In this document: piece after piece, positions 1 through 6,414 of the stretch
Layout: every line of letters begins with the position of its first letter
Position numbering within the stretch: the stretch's first letter is position 1
Origin: JAVEVF01 sp034005175
Lineage (GTDB): Bacteria > Actinomycetota > Coriobacteriia > Anaerosomatales > SLCP01
Assembly: GCA_034005175.1 (NCBI GenBank)
Contig: JAVEVF010000058.1
Location: 1-10,735, forward strand
Reading direction: 5' to 3'
DNA: 10,735 nt
Position numbers and translations under genes: made by a program
The notes under the pieces: model-generated
Told to the model about the DNA's origin: nothing
Databases searched by the model: none
What the model saw: the letters and a program-made list of their open reading frames with translations, nothing else

Positions 1-92
1 AGGGCATGACGTTTGGGTATGAGTGGACGTTCGTGAAGGCTGACGACGGCACGTGGCGCGTCAAGTCGCGCACCATGGCAGGCGCACAGTAA
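1..92 (+). CDS. C-terminal fragment of a gene cut by the window edge
   Basis: An open frame enters from the left edge (first full codon at base 3) and ends at TAA 90-92, giving 29 residues that finish with WRVKSRTMAGAQ. The visible part contains EWTFVKADDGTWRVKS, a Trp-rich strand, turn, strand pattern often seen at the end of NTF2/SnoaL-like or other small beta-sheet domains in secreted or lipoprotein-type proteins. That family suggestion is only a resemblance. A strong hairpin follows 31 bases after the stop, which supports this being the true end of a transcription unit. The fragment is too short to assign a function. Confidence 0.6.
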   Translation, partial: GMTFGYEWTFVKADDGTWRVKSRTMAGAQ

Positions 93-123
93 GGTCTCCC
101 TTCCCACACCGTACGTTGCTCAC

Positions 124-155
124 CACGCCGCCCCCGCTGTTGTCGGGGCGGCGTG
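124..155 (+). terminator. Intrinsic terminator-like hairpin after the upstream gene
   Basis: Bases 124-134 (CACGCCGCCCC) pair perfectly with 145-155 (GGGGCGGCGTG) around a 10-base loop, and the partly T-rich TTAGTCTT follows. The stem is very stable but the T tract is weak, so termination may be incomplete. The loop and 3' arm overlap the predicted promoter of the next gene, so one sequence may end one transcript and start the next. Confidence 0.65.
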
Positions 156-162
156 TTAGTCT
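140..162 (+). promoter_or_regulatory. RecA-NDp (PafBC-type) DNA-damage promoter of the dinG-like gene
   Basis: TTGTCGGGG (140-148), an 8-base spacer (149-156) and TAGTCT (157-162) match the actinobacterial RecA-independent damage promoter TTGTCRGTG-N8-TAnnnT at all fixed positions but one (G for T at 147). Initiation 6-7 bases past the -10 element would fall at 168-169, on the first base of the GTG/ATG start, predicting a leaderless mRNA. This agrees with the absence of a Shine-Dalgarno sequence. The known activator of this promoter class, PafBC, is encoded immediately downstream in this window. The match is visible; regulation by PafBC is inferred. Confidence 0.65.
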
Positions 163-168
163 TGACCG

Positions 169-3063
169 GTGATGAGCGCAGGACTTGCCGGCTTTCTCGT
201 GCCTGGCACCGATGATGATGTTGCCGCTTCGTACGCGGCGTGCATCGAGCGTGCCCGCGACGCCGTCTTCGGTTTCGAGGACGAGGTCGTGCTCGTCGAC
301 ATCGAGACGACGGGGTTCGACCCCGCGCGAGATGGGCTCATCGAGATCGCTGCCGCACGCATGAGCGGACCTGAGGTCCTCGAGACGTTCTCCACGCTTG
401 TCGATCCCGGACGCGACCTGCCCGCTGAGATCGTTCGCCTCACCGGCATCACCGCAGCGGATCTGGAAGGTGCGCCCGCGCCCGATGTGGCCGCTGAGGC
501 TCTTGCGGCGTTCGTCGGTGGCCGCGACATGGTGGCGCACAATGCCTCGTTCGATCGCTCCTTCCTGGAGCACATCGCGGGAAAGGGACGCTTCTCAGGC
601 GAGTGGATCGACACCCTGCAGCTCGCACTCATAGCCTTTCCGCGACTCACCAGCCACCGGCTGCGTGACTTGTCGCAGGCGTTCGGCGGCGAGGCCCCAT
701 CGCATCGTGCAGCCGATGATGTTCGTGCGCTCGGCACTGTGTGGCGTGTTGTCCTTTGCGGGCTGGAGGCGCTCGGTCCTGCGCTTCTCGGCAGGCTGGC
801 AGCACTTGCGCCGGACACGCCCTGGCCTGTGCGCGGCGTGATCTCACATCTGGCCGCTGGCTCGAGCCGCTTGGCGTTCGATCTTGCTGACGCACGCCGG
901 GCGCGTTGCGGGACCGAGCGCGAACCAGCTCTCCCGGACGCCGGGGACATCGAGTATGCGTGCCCCTCGCCCGCCGAGGTCGCAGCGGACTTCGCGGCAG
1001 GCGGTGTCGCGGGCCGGATGTATCCGGGCTATGAGCACCGGGGCGAGCAGGCTGAGATGGCACGGACGGTCGCGCGCGCGTTTGCGGAGGGCACGCACGC
1101 AGCTGTTGAGGCCGGCACGGGAGTGGGCAAGTCACTCGCGTATCTCCTGCCGGCGGTGCGCTTCGGCTTGCTCAACGACGTCGGGGTGGGTATCGCCACC
1201 AAGACAAACGCGCTCATGGACCAACTCGTGTACGGAGAGCTGCCAGCCCTTTGTGACGCGCTTGGCGAGCCTTTGCGATATGTAGCGCTGAAAGGCTATG
1301 AACACTATCTGTGCTTGCGTAAGCTCGACCGCTTCGCCGCCGGGTTGGGAGCAGACGACGTGGCGAGTGTAGGTGCCGTTGCAGCGCTACTCTCGTGGGT
1401 CGCCGAGAGCTCATGGGGAGACCTTGCCGCAACCAACGTGCACCTCACTCGCGAGATGCGCAACGAGGTCTGTGCGAGCGTGGCGGATTGCACGCGCAAG
1501 CGCTGCCGCTTCTACCCACACCTGTGCTATGTGCACGGAGCACGCAAGCATGCCGCGTCAGCACATGTCGTTGTCACCAATCACGCGCTCCTCTTCCGTG
1601 ACGTCGTCGCCGACGGGGGCATCCTGCCGCCGATCAGACATTGGGTCATCGACGAGTCGCACGCGGCTGAGGGCGAAGCGCGCGCCCAGCTCTCGATGGA
1701 TTGTTCGCGGCTTGAACTCACCACTGTGTTCACGGCTCTCGGGGCACCGCGGGTGGGTCTCATCGATGTCATACGTCGTCGGCAGCGTGAGCTTGGAGGT
1801 GAGGAGGAAGGCGGCATGGCCGCCACATTGGCCGAGATGGAGCGTGGTGTTGCCGAGGGAATGACGCTTGTCGTCTCGCTCTTCGAGTTCGTGCGCGACG
1901 TCGGTGGCGGGGAGGGCTCCGGATACGATATCGAGGAGGTGAGGATTCACGCAGGTGTTCGCGAGGGTGCAGCCTGGCACACGGTAGCCCGTGTAGGACG
2001 CTCGCTCGCCACACGCATCGAGACCGTGTTGGCAGCGGGAAGGCGGCTCGTCACCGATCTTGAGGTCTCTGGACCTGAAGCAACGGAGGTGCGTGCAGAC
2101 CTGGTGGGCGCGCTGAGCCGTTTGGCAGCCCAATACGCGGCCCTCATCACGGTGCTTGACGGCGAGGCCTCGGAATACGTCTACCATCTCACAATCGACC
2201 GTCGTCCCTCGGGCGTTTCCGACAGGATGGCGGCATCGACGCTTGACGTAGGTGAGGCCCTCGCGGAGGGGTTCTATCCAGGCGTACGTTCGGTGGTGTT
2301 CACATCGGCTACCATCGCTGCCGGAGATGACTTCAGCCACTTTGCGCGTGCACTCGGCCTTGATCGCCTCGAGAGACAAGAGTGGAGCGCGGTGCGGCTG
2401 CCTTCCTCGTATGACTTCGAGCGGCAGATGGCGGTGTTCGTCCCGACGGATCTCGTAGACCCGCGCAGCCCTGAGTACCTCGGCAGGCTAGAGGAGCTCC
2501 TGTTCGAGCTGCATATAGGGATGGGAGGCTCGGTGCTCACGCTGTTCACCAACAGGCGGGATATGGACTCCTTGCACCGAGCGCTTGCGCCGCGACTCGA
2601 GGCTGAAGGGTTAGGGCTGCTCGTTCAGGGCCGGGGTGTCTCGACAAAGCGCCTAAGAGACGAGTTCCTTGCAGATGAGAGGGTCTCGCTCTTCGCGACC
2701 AAATCATTCTGGGAGGGCTTTGACGCCAAGGGCGATACGCTGCGCTGCGTGGTTGTGCCGAAGCTGCCTTTTGGGAGAATGAACGACCCTCTTACGAGCG
2801 AGCGAGAGGAGCGCTACGGCAGGGCTGCATGGGAGCGCTACTACCTGCCGCAAGCGGTCATCGAACTGAAGCAGGCGGCTGGACGGCTCATCCGCTCGTC
2901 TACCGACACCGGCTGCTTGGTCATCGCAGACGCGCGGGTAGTGCAGAAGGGTTACGGGCGTACGTTTCTTGCTGCCCTTCCCGTCAATGACATCGAGCGA
3001 CTCGAAAGCGCGCAGGTGATCGAGGAGATCACGCGGCGCTTCGCCGCACCTGCCCGAAGCTAG
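169..3063 (+). CDS. dinG: DinG-type helicase with N-terminal DEDDh 3'-5' exonuclease
   Basis: This 964-residue protein joins a DnaQ-like exonuclease to an XPD/DinG-family superfamily 2 helicase, and so probably processes DNA during repair or replication stress. The exonuclease (about 41-195) has D44-I-E46, HNASFD (D129) and H179...D184, a complete DEDDh set. The helicase has Walker A AGTGVGKS (315-322), a DESH box (495-498, Ser in place of the usual Ala), FTSATI (711-716), the FWEGFD region (848-853) and motif VI QAAGRLIR (902-909). Four cysteines placed as in DinG iron-sulfur domains (C382, C441, C446, C453) suggest a [4Fe-4S] cluster; C435 is an extra cysteine. GTG 169 and ATG 172 are adjacent starts without a Shine-Dalgarno sequence, fitting a leaderless mRNA from the promoter at 140-162. 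The stop overlaps that of the convergent pafC gene. The family call is secure; the physiological substrate is unknown. Confidence 0.93.
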   Translation: MMSAGLAGFLVPGTDDDVAASYAACIERARDAVFGFEDEVVLVDIETTGFDPARDGLIEIAAARMSGPEVLETFSTLVDPGRDLPAEIVRLTGITAADLEGAPAPDVAAEALAAFVGGRDMVAHNASFDRSFLEHIAGKGRFSGEWIDTLQLALIAFPRLTSHRLRDLSQAFGGEAPSHRAADDVRALGTVWRVVLCGLEALGPALLGRLAALAPDTPWPVRGVISHLAAGSSRLAFDLADARRARCGTEREPALPDAGDIEYACPSPAEVAADFAAGGVAGRMYPGYEHRGEQAEMARTVARAFAEGTHAAVEAGTGVGKSLAYLLPAVRFGLLNDVGVGIATKTNALMDQLVYGELPALCDALGEPLRYVALKGYEHYLCLRKLDRFAAGLGADDVASVGAVAALLSWVAESSWGDLAATNVHLTREMRNEVCASVADCTRKRCRFYPHLCYVHGARKHAASAHVVVTNHALLFRDVVADGGILPPIRHWVIDESHAAEGEARAQLSMDCSRLELTTVFTALGAPRVGLIDVIRRRQRELGGEEEGGMAATLAEMERGVAEGMTLVVSLFEFVRDVGGGEGSGYDIEEVRIHAGVREGAAWHTVARVGRSLATRIETVLAAGRRLVTDLEVSGPEATEVRADLVGALSRLAAQYAALITVLDGEASEYVYHLTIDRRPSGVSDRMAASTLDVGEALAEGFYPGVRSVVFTSATIAAGDDFSHFARALGLDRLERQEWSAVRLPSSYDFERQMAVFVPTDLVDPRSPEYLGRLEELLFELHIGMGGSVLTLFTNRRDMDSLHRALAPRLEAEGLGLLVQGRGVSTKRLRDEFLADERVSLFATKSFWEGFDAKGDTLRCVVVPKLPFGRMNDPLTSEREERYGRAAWERYYLPQAVIELKQAAGRLIRSSTDTGCLVIADARVVQKGYGRTFLAALPVNDIERLESAQVIEEITRRFAAPARS

Positions 3064-4007
3064 GCGTCTTCCGGCGCTCTCCTGCCTAGACGGGCGGCCT
3101 CTGTTGCCGCAAGTTGCGCTACAGCATCACGCACCTCGGCTGGTTCCAGGACTTCTGCTGTACCGAGGAAGGAAAGCACTTGGCGTGAGATCCAGCCCGT
3201 ACCAGCGTACGGGACCTCCACGAGCGTGCCGGTCGCGCTCGTCTCCACCACGCGCATGTGCGGCCACTCTCGTTCGGGGAGCTCCACGCCCGCATCGAAC
3301 CGTATGCGTGCAAGCGGCATCTTGCCGTCCGGCACAGCGCTGCGAAGCACGGGGACACAGCGACGCTCGAACCGCTCACCGATGGGTCGTACCGATTCGA
3401 TGCGGTCCACTCGGAACAGTCGTATCGCCTCGGCGAGACGGCAGTAGGCCTCCACATACCAGGTCCCTTGGTCGTCGAGGAGCGCTAGCGGTTCGACGAG
3501 CCGCTCGGTGACTTCCTCGGCACCGCTGCTCTGATAGCGCACGGCCACGACCTCGCTTCGGTCCAAAGCAAGAGCGATCGAGCCGTGTACGGAAGGGTCG
3601 GTCTGCGAGAAGGTACGGATCAGACGCTCGAGGGCGAGATGGTCGGGCTCTCCTGCAGCGCTGAGCAGGCGTGCCACAAGCGAATCGGTGGCCGCCCTGC
3701 CGGCAGCCTGCAGTGCAGACGCCAGAGCGCGGGCCTCGGGTGCCGAGAGGCGCACCCGGAGATCAAGCGCGGGCATCTCCCCGAAGACGTTCACGGTCTC
3801 GCCATCGACATACAAGGGCACGAGGTCATCGGGGTAGTAAGGCGCCACCCCGCACAACGATAGGAGTTCGAGGTCGGAGGCCACCTGATCGATGCTCGCG
3901 CCGAGCGCATCCGCGAGCTGAGCAAGCGGCATCTCGCTCTTGGGTGCGAGCAACCCGATGAGCACCAGCATCCGACGAGCTCGCTCGGCGGCCGAGGGTC
4001 TAGCCAT
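3060..4007 (-). CDS. pafC: PafC-like WYL-domain transcriptional regulator
   Basis: This 315-residue protein matches PafC in length and layout: an N-terminal winged helix (about 5-75, including the run LLSLCGV at 48-54), a middle region, a WYL domain (about 145-210, with W183-Y184-V185 and then RLFRVDRI at 196-203), and a C-terminal WCX region with GWISRQVLSFLG (271-282). PafB and PafC act together in actinobacteria as the activator of the LexA/RecA-independent DNA-damage response; the WYL domain is thought to sense a ligand, probably single-stranded DNA. The chosen start is ATG 4007, giving MARPSAAERARR. An upstream in-frame start at 4040 would add 11 residues lying inside pafB. The gene overlaps the end of pafB by 8 bases, implying coupled translation. 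Its stop is shared with the convergent dinG stop in a CTAG. Confidence 0.88.
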   Translation of the reverse strand: MARPSAAERARRMLVLIGLLAPKSEMPLAQLADALGASIDQVASDLELLSLCGVAPYYPDDLVPLYVDGETVNVFGEMPALDLRVRLSAPEARALASALQAAGRAATDSLVARLLSAAGEPDHLALERLIRTFSQTDPSVHGSIALALDRSEVVAVRYQSSGAEEVTERLVEPLALLDDQGTWYVEAYCRLAEAIRLFRVDRIESVRPIGERFERRCVPVLRSAVPDGKMPLARIRFDAGVELPEREWPHMRVVETSATGTLVEVPYAGTGWISRQVLSFLGTAEVLEPAEVRDAVAQLAATEAARLGRRAPEDA

Positions 4008-4965
4008 GAAGCACCGCCACCCTCTGGATGCCCGTTTCAACGGCGGTCACGGCTTCGCTCGGAGCGATGACGCTGATTCCCGGACCGTTGGTGAGCGTCC
4101 AGCGAGCGAGGCGGGTGCAGTCACGTGCGGAAACATGCCACACGAGTCCCTCGGCGTCCTCGCGAAGCTCACCCAGCCCCCCCGTGAGGGTCTTGGCGCG
4201 CCAGGCGGCCGCGGGCGAGAAGCGCACTTGTGCTTCGAACGGCTCACCTGTGCCGTATTGGAAAGGCAAACCAATGTAGGTGGCAACGTCGAAATCCGCG
4301 GGACGGTCGAAATCGGGTGCCTTGGGGCGGACGGCGTTTGATTTCAAGTGCTCTATGCGAGCGAGCGCGTACACACGTATCTCTCCGAGAGCCATGTCGC
4401 GCCCGACCGCGTACCAGCGCCCCGAGTGGACGAAGAGCCCGTAGGGCTCGATTCGGCGGAAGTGGGAGACACCTGCGGCGTTCGTGTAGTCGAACGTCAC
4501 CTGTTTGCGCGCAGTGATCGCCGCTGCAAACACGCCCACGCCAGTCCCCTGCCCCTCGGACTCCTCGTTGGCAAAGCGACCGGTCGCAGGCAGCTCTCGG
4601 CTCGCCGGGCCCGAGACCTTAGCGAGCGCATAGCGCAGATCGCGGGCGAACGGGAAGGTCGGGTCGGAGACAAACACCGCGGCGGTGGCGCGAAGTACGA
4701 CCTCTTCTTCAGGTGAGAGGTCGAGCTCGGCGGCGAAGGTTCGTTGCGCATCGACATGGTATGTGCCCTCGGGAGTCGACTCGATCGAGATTCCCATTGC
4801 GCGCAGGTCGTCCTTGTCGCGCTCGAACATCCGGATGAACGCCACCTCGTCTTGGTCGTTCGGATAGCCAGCGACCTCGGCACGGATGCGCTCAACACTC
4901 ACAGGGCTGTTGGCCGCCGCAAGAAACATCGCAAGATTCACGAGACGCTCAACGGCCTCGGCCAT
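4000..4965 (-). CDS. pafB: PafB-like WYL-domain transcriptional regulator
   Basis: This 321-residue protein is first in the two-gene operon. Its N-terminal winged helix carries the PafB-type signature VERLVNLAMFL (5-15), then VAGYPND (31-37) and MFERDKDDLRAMGI (46-59). The WYL domain has W184-Y185-A186 followed by RVYALARI (197-204), where Tyr replaces the usual Phe. A WCX domain (about 240-315) with DCTRLARWTL (282-291) closes the protein. The start is ATG 4965, set by the strong GGGAGGAG ribosome site; the frame stays open far upstream, but that part is non-coding in character. Together with PafC it should form the heterodimeric or fused-type activator PafBC of DNA-damage genes. The proteasome accessory ligase gene pafA, the usual neighbour in mycobacteria, is absent here. 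The predicted target dinG is adjacent. Confidence 0.88.
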   Translation of the reverse strand: MAEAVERLVNLAMFLAAANSPVSVERIRAEVAGYPNDQDEVAFIRMFERDKDDLRAMGISIESTPEGTYHVDAQRTFAAELDLSPEEEVVLRATAAVFVSDPTFPFARDLRYALAKVSGPASRELPATGRFANEESEGQGTGVGVFAAAITARKQVTFDYTNAAGVSHFRRIEPYGLFVHSGRWYAVGRDMALGEIRVYALARIEHLKSNAVRPKAPDFDRPADFDVATYIGLPFQYGTGEPFEAQVRFSPAAAWRAKTLTGGLGELREDAEGLVWHVSARDCTRLARWTLTNGPGISVIAPSEAVTAVETGIQRVAVLHG

Positions 4966-4969
4966 AGTG

Positions 4970-4997
4970 CTCCTCCCGTCGTCATGTGTCGATTCTA
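4970..4997 (-). promoter_or_regulatory. pafB ribosome binding site and candidate -10 element
   Basis: On the - strand, GGGAGGAG (4977-4970) lies 4 bases before ATG 4965 and fixes the start of pafB. TAGAAT (4997-4992) is a good -10 hexamer and would give a 5' leader of about 20 bases. The -35 region at 17-base spacing is poor, and no TTGTCRGTG element is aligned with it, so this promoter does not look like a PafBC target itself. The ribosome site is clear; the promoter is tentative. Confidence 0.5.
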
Positions 4998-5093
4998 TCC
5001 CAGTAGGCACCACAGGACAGGCGTCTGCGATTATGTGGATGACGCAGTGCGTGCGTGTGCGGTGAACACCGGGATACGCAGGAGCCGCGCAAG

Positions 5094-5126
5094 AAAAAAC
5101 GAGGCGCGTGGGGGACGCGCCTCGTT
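5094..5126 (-). terminator. Intrinsic terminator of the predicted small RNA
   Basis: On the - strand, AACGAGGCGCGT (5126-5115) and ACGCGCCTCGTT (5109-5098) form a perfect 12-bp stem around CCCCC, followed directly by a T run from 5099 to 5094 and then CTT. Stem and T tract are textbook on this strand. On the + strand the stem is followed by TCGTA, with no T tract, so the orientation is clear. It also insulates pafB from any transcription arriving from the right. Confidence 0.88.
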
Positions 5127-5187
5127 CGTAGCGGTCCGGCGTGATCTGCCCTCGAGGGGGGAGGAGAGGACAGGTCGCCAAACCCTG
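5094..5187 (-). ncRNA. 6C-like small RNA with two C-rich hairpins
   Basis: Read on the - strand, CTGTCCTC (5173-5166) pairs with GAGGGCAG (5153-5146), one G-U pair included. The 12-base loop holds six consecutive C (5161-5156), and an outer GGCG/CGCC helix (5179-5176 with 5141-5138) frames it. A second perfect 12-bp hairpin with a CCCCC loop (5126-5098) runs into TTTTTT. Two stem-loops with C-runs in the loops, the second acting as terminator, are the hallmark of the actinobacterial 6C small RNA, thought to act by pairing C-rich loops with G-rich mRNA sites. No gene on this strand to the right could need the terminator, which supports an independent RNA. The 5' end is a guess from the promoter-like element at 5198-5214. 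The hairpins are plain; membership of the 6C family is inferred. Confidence 0.65.
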
Positions 5188-5190
5188 CAC

Positions 5191-5210
5191 CACATGGAGC
5201 AACGCATGTG
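5191..5210. promoter_or_regulatory. Inverted repeat CACATG-N8-CATGTG, candidate operator
   Basis: CACATG (5191-5196) and CATGTG (5205-5210) are perfect inverted copies with an 8-base spacer. They overlap the predicted promoter of the small RNA, just upstream of its estimated start. The position suits a repressor or activator site, but six-base arms can arise by chance. Confidence 0.3.
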
Positions 5211-5214
5211 CCAA
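5198..5214 (-). promoter_or_regulatory. Sigma-54-like -24/-12 element before the small RNA
   Basis: The - strand reads TTGGCACATGCGTTGCT, matching the sigma-54 core TGGCAC-N5-TTGCW, with GG and GC exactly 10 bases apart. Initiation 12 bases past the GC gives a start near 5187, just before the first C-rich hairpin. No sigma-70 -10 hexamer is apparent at the equivalent place. Against it, most actinobacteria lack sigma-54, and the element overlaps an inverted repeat, so the match may be chance. Confidence 0.35.
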
Positions 5215-5223
5215 TCAATGCAG

Positions 5224-5242
5224 AACTCAGGTGTCTTGAGTT
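5224..5242. promoter_or_regulatory. Inverted repeat AACTCA-N7-TGAGTT, candidate operator
   Basis: AACTCA (5224-5229) and TGAGTT (5237-5242) form a perfect 19-base dyad in the gap between the small RNA and the membrane protein gene at 5343. Its centre is about 46 bases before the estimated small-RNA start, and a similar distance before the weak + strand promoter. No regulator family is recognised from the motif. Confidence 0.3.
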
Positions 5243-5277
5243 GTGGATTTTCGGGGCGCGTGCTCGGCGCTTCGCGG

Positions 5278-5337
5278 TACACTGATGGAGCGCGGGTCAG
5301 GCGCAAGAGCGATGGACTGCAGATCGTATCGAAAGGG
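5278..5337 (+). promoter_or_regulatory. Weak -10 element and ribosome site for the gene at 5343
   Basis: TACACT (5278-5283) is a plausible -10 hexamer, but no TTGACA-like -35 sits at normal spacing. AAAGGG (5332-5337), 5 bases before GTG 5343, is an acceptable ribosome site and supports the chosen start. Confidence 0.35.
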
Positions 5338-5342
5338 CGCAC

Positions 5343-6368
5343 GTGGACAACACCACTCAATCCACATCGGATGCAGCACCCGAATCCGCCGAGGCTACAA
5401 CCGCCTCCTCCGCGGCGGCCGCTGCCACCCCGGCTCCGGACACGCCTGGGTCGGGCAGACGCCGCAACACCGCCACGGGGGTGATCGTGGCTATCGCACT
5501 GGTGGCGATCACAGCTCTCGGCGTGGCGGGGTGGGTGTACTACAAGAACACGACCACGCAACGAGCTGCTGTCGAGCAGCTCGGCCAGGCCACTGCTCTA
5601 GTAAAGAGCGCCGACGAGGTGGTGCTGGCACTCGATGCGATTGTGCAAAGCGAGATCGCATCGGTCACGGCGACGCAAGTGGCCGAGGTCAAAGATGCGG
5701 TTCCGTCGACGGTCGATGAGCTGAAAGAGGCGATCGAGATCATCGACGGGTGCGCCGCAGACCTTCCTTCGGGCGAGACCGCGTACTCGCGCGCTCTGCG
5801 CGATGCTGCTGCTGCCCGTCTGGGGATGCTCGAAGAAGCCGGACCCATCCTCGACGGGAACGGAAAGATGCTCGCAGCGCTCGGCCCCGCCACCGAGGCA
5901 TGGACATTGATGGATCAAGGGACTGAGCTTTCGCGAGAGGCTGTGGTTCAGTACAACAAGCTCACGAAGGAGAGCATCACGCAGTCGACGGCTCTGACGG
6001 AGCAGGCTATCGCCAAGATCTCCGAGGCGAAAGATCTCTTCAGCAAGGCTGCTACTGCGTTTCCCGAGGCGGATCTCGGGCAGTTCACCAAGAACAGCGA
6101 CCAGCGAATAGCTGCTCTGAGCATCTCCAAACAAGCAAACGAGGCGCACCTTGCGGGCAAGATCGCCGAGGCAAACGCCTTGGGCGACAAGTTCAATGCA
6201 GCCGAACGTGATCTCGCCGCAAAGGCCGCCAAGCTGCCAGCGTCACCGAAGATCCCCATTGCCGCTGCCTATGACGAACTCGTCGGCGAGGCGAGCACGC
6301 GGTACTTCCAGGCCCGCGCGCAAGCTGCCGAAGCCGATGCGCGGCTGCGCCAGATCGGCGGCGACTGA
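5343..6368 (+). CDS. Single-pass membrane protein with helical extracytoplasmic domain, function unknown
   Basis: I do not recognise this 341-residue protein. Residues 1-38 are a disordered Ala/Thr/Ser/Pro-rich stretch, followed by RRR (39-41) and one hydrophobic helix (about 45-67, GVIVAIALVAITALGVAGW). The positive charges before the helix suggest the N terminus is inside and residues 68-341 outside. That outer part is rich in Ala, Glu, Lys and Gln with heptad-like spacing and few turns, suggesting a helical bundle or coiled coil. There are no catalytic motifs, and one cysteine near residue 137. Start GTG 5343 is supported by AAAGGG 5 bases upstream. It stands alone, convergent with the Crp/Fnr gene across a 46-base gap without a clear terminator. 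It could be an envelope-stress, adhesion or scaffold protein, but nothing seen decides this. Confidence 0.85.
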   Translation: MDNTTQSTSDAAPESAEATTASSAAAAATPAPDTPGSGRRRNTATGVIVAIALVAITALGVAGWVYYKNTTTQRAAVEQLGQATALVKSADEVVLALDAIVQSEIASVTATQVAEVKDAVPSTVDELKEAIEIIDGCAADLPSGETAYSRALRDAAAARLGMLEEAGPILDGNGKMLAALGPATEAWTLMDQGTELSREAVVQYNKLTKESITQSTALTEQAIAKISEAKDLFSKAATAFPEADLGQFTKNSDQRIAALSISKQANEAHLAGKIAEANALGDKFNAAERDLAAKAAKLPASPKIPIAAAYDELVGEASTRYFQARAQAAEADARLRQIGGD

Positions 6369-6414
6369 GCGCAGCTGCCAGACGGGCCACCGACTGCCAG
6401 CGCGTGACTACCCG

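Noticed and set aside
647..1135. Long open frames opposite and alongside the dinG gene, with similar ones opposite pafB and the M28 gene
   Set aside because: They lie wholly over genes with clear conserved motifs, show Arg/Pro/Ser-rich shadow composition typical of GC-rich DNA, and lack ribosome sites.
4966..5214. N-terminal extension of pafB by up to 83 residues
   Set aside because: The extension crosses the terminator-side DNA and a strong ribosome site (GGGAGGAG) directly precedes ATG 4965, where PafB homology begins.
5130..5220. Small SRP RNA or a tRNA as the - strand transcript
   Set aside because: The conserved SRP GGAAGG...AGCAGC loop is missing and no cloverleaf or CCA-type end can be formed; the two C-rich hairpins fit 6C RNA better.
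6369..6414. Terminator between the convergent gene ends
   Set aside because: Only an imperfect CAGaCGG/CCGaCTG hairpin and a repeated CTGCCAG are present, without a T tract on either strand.
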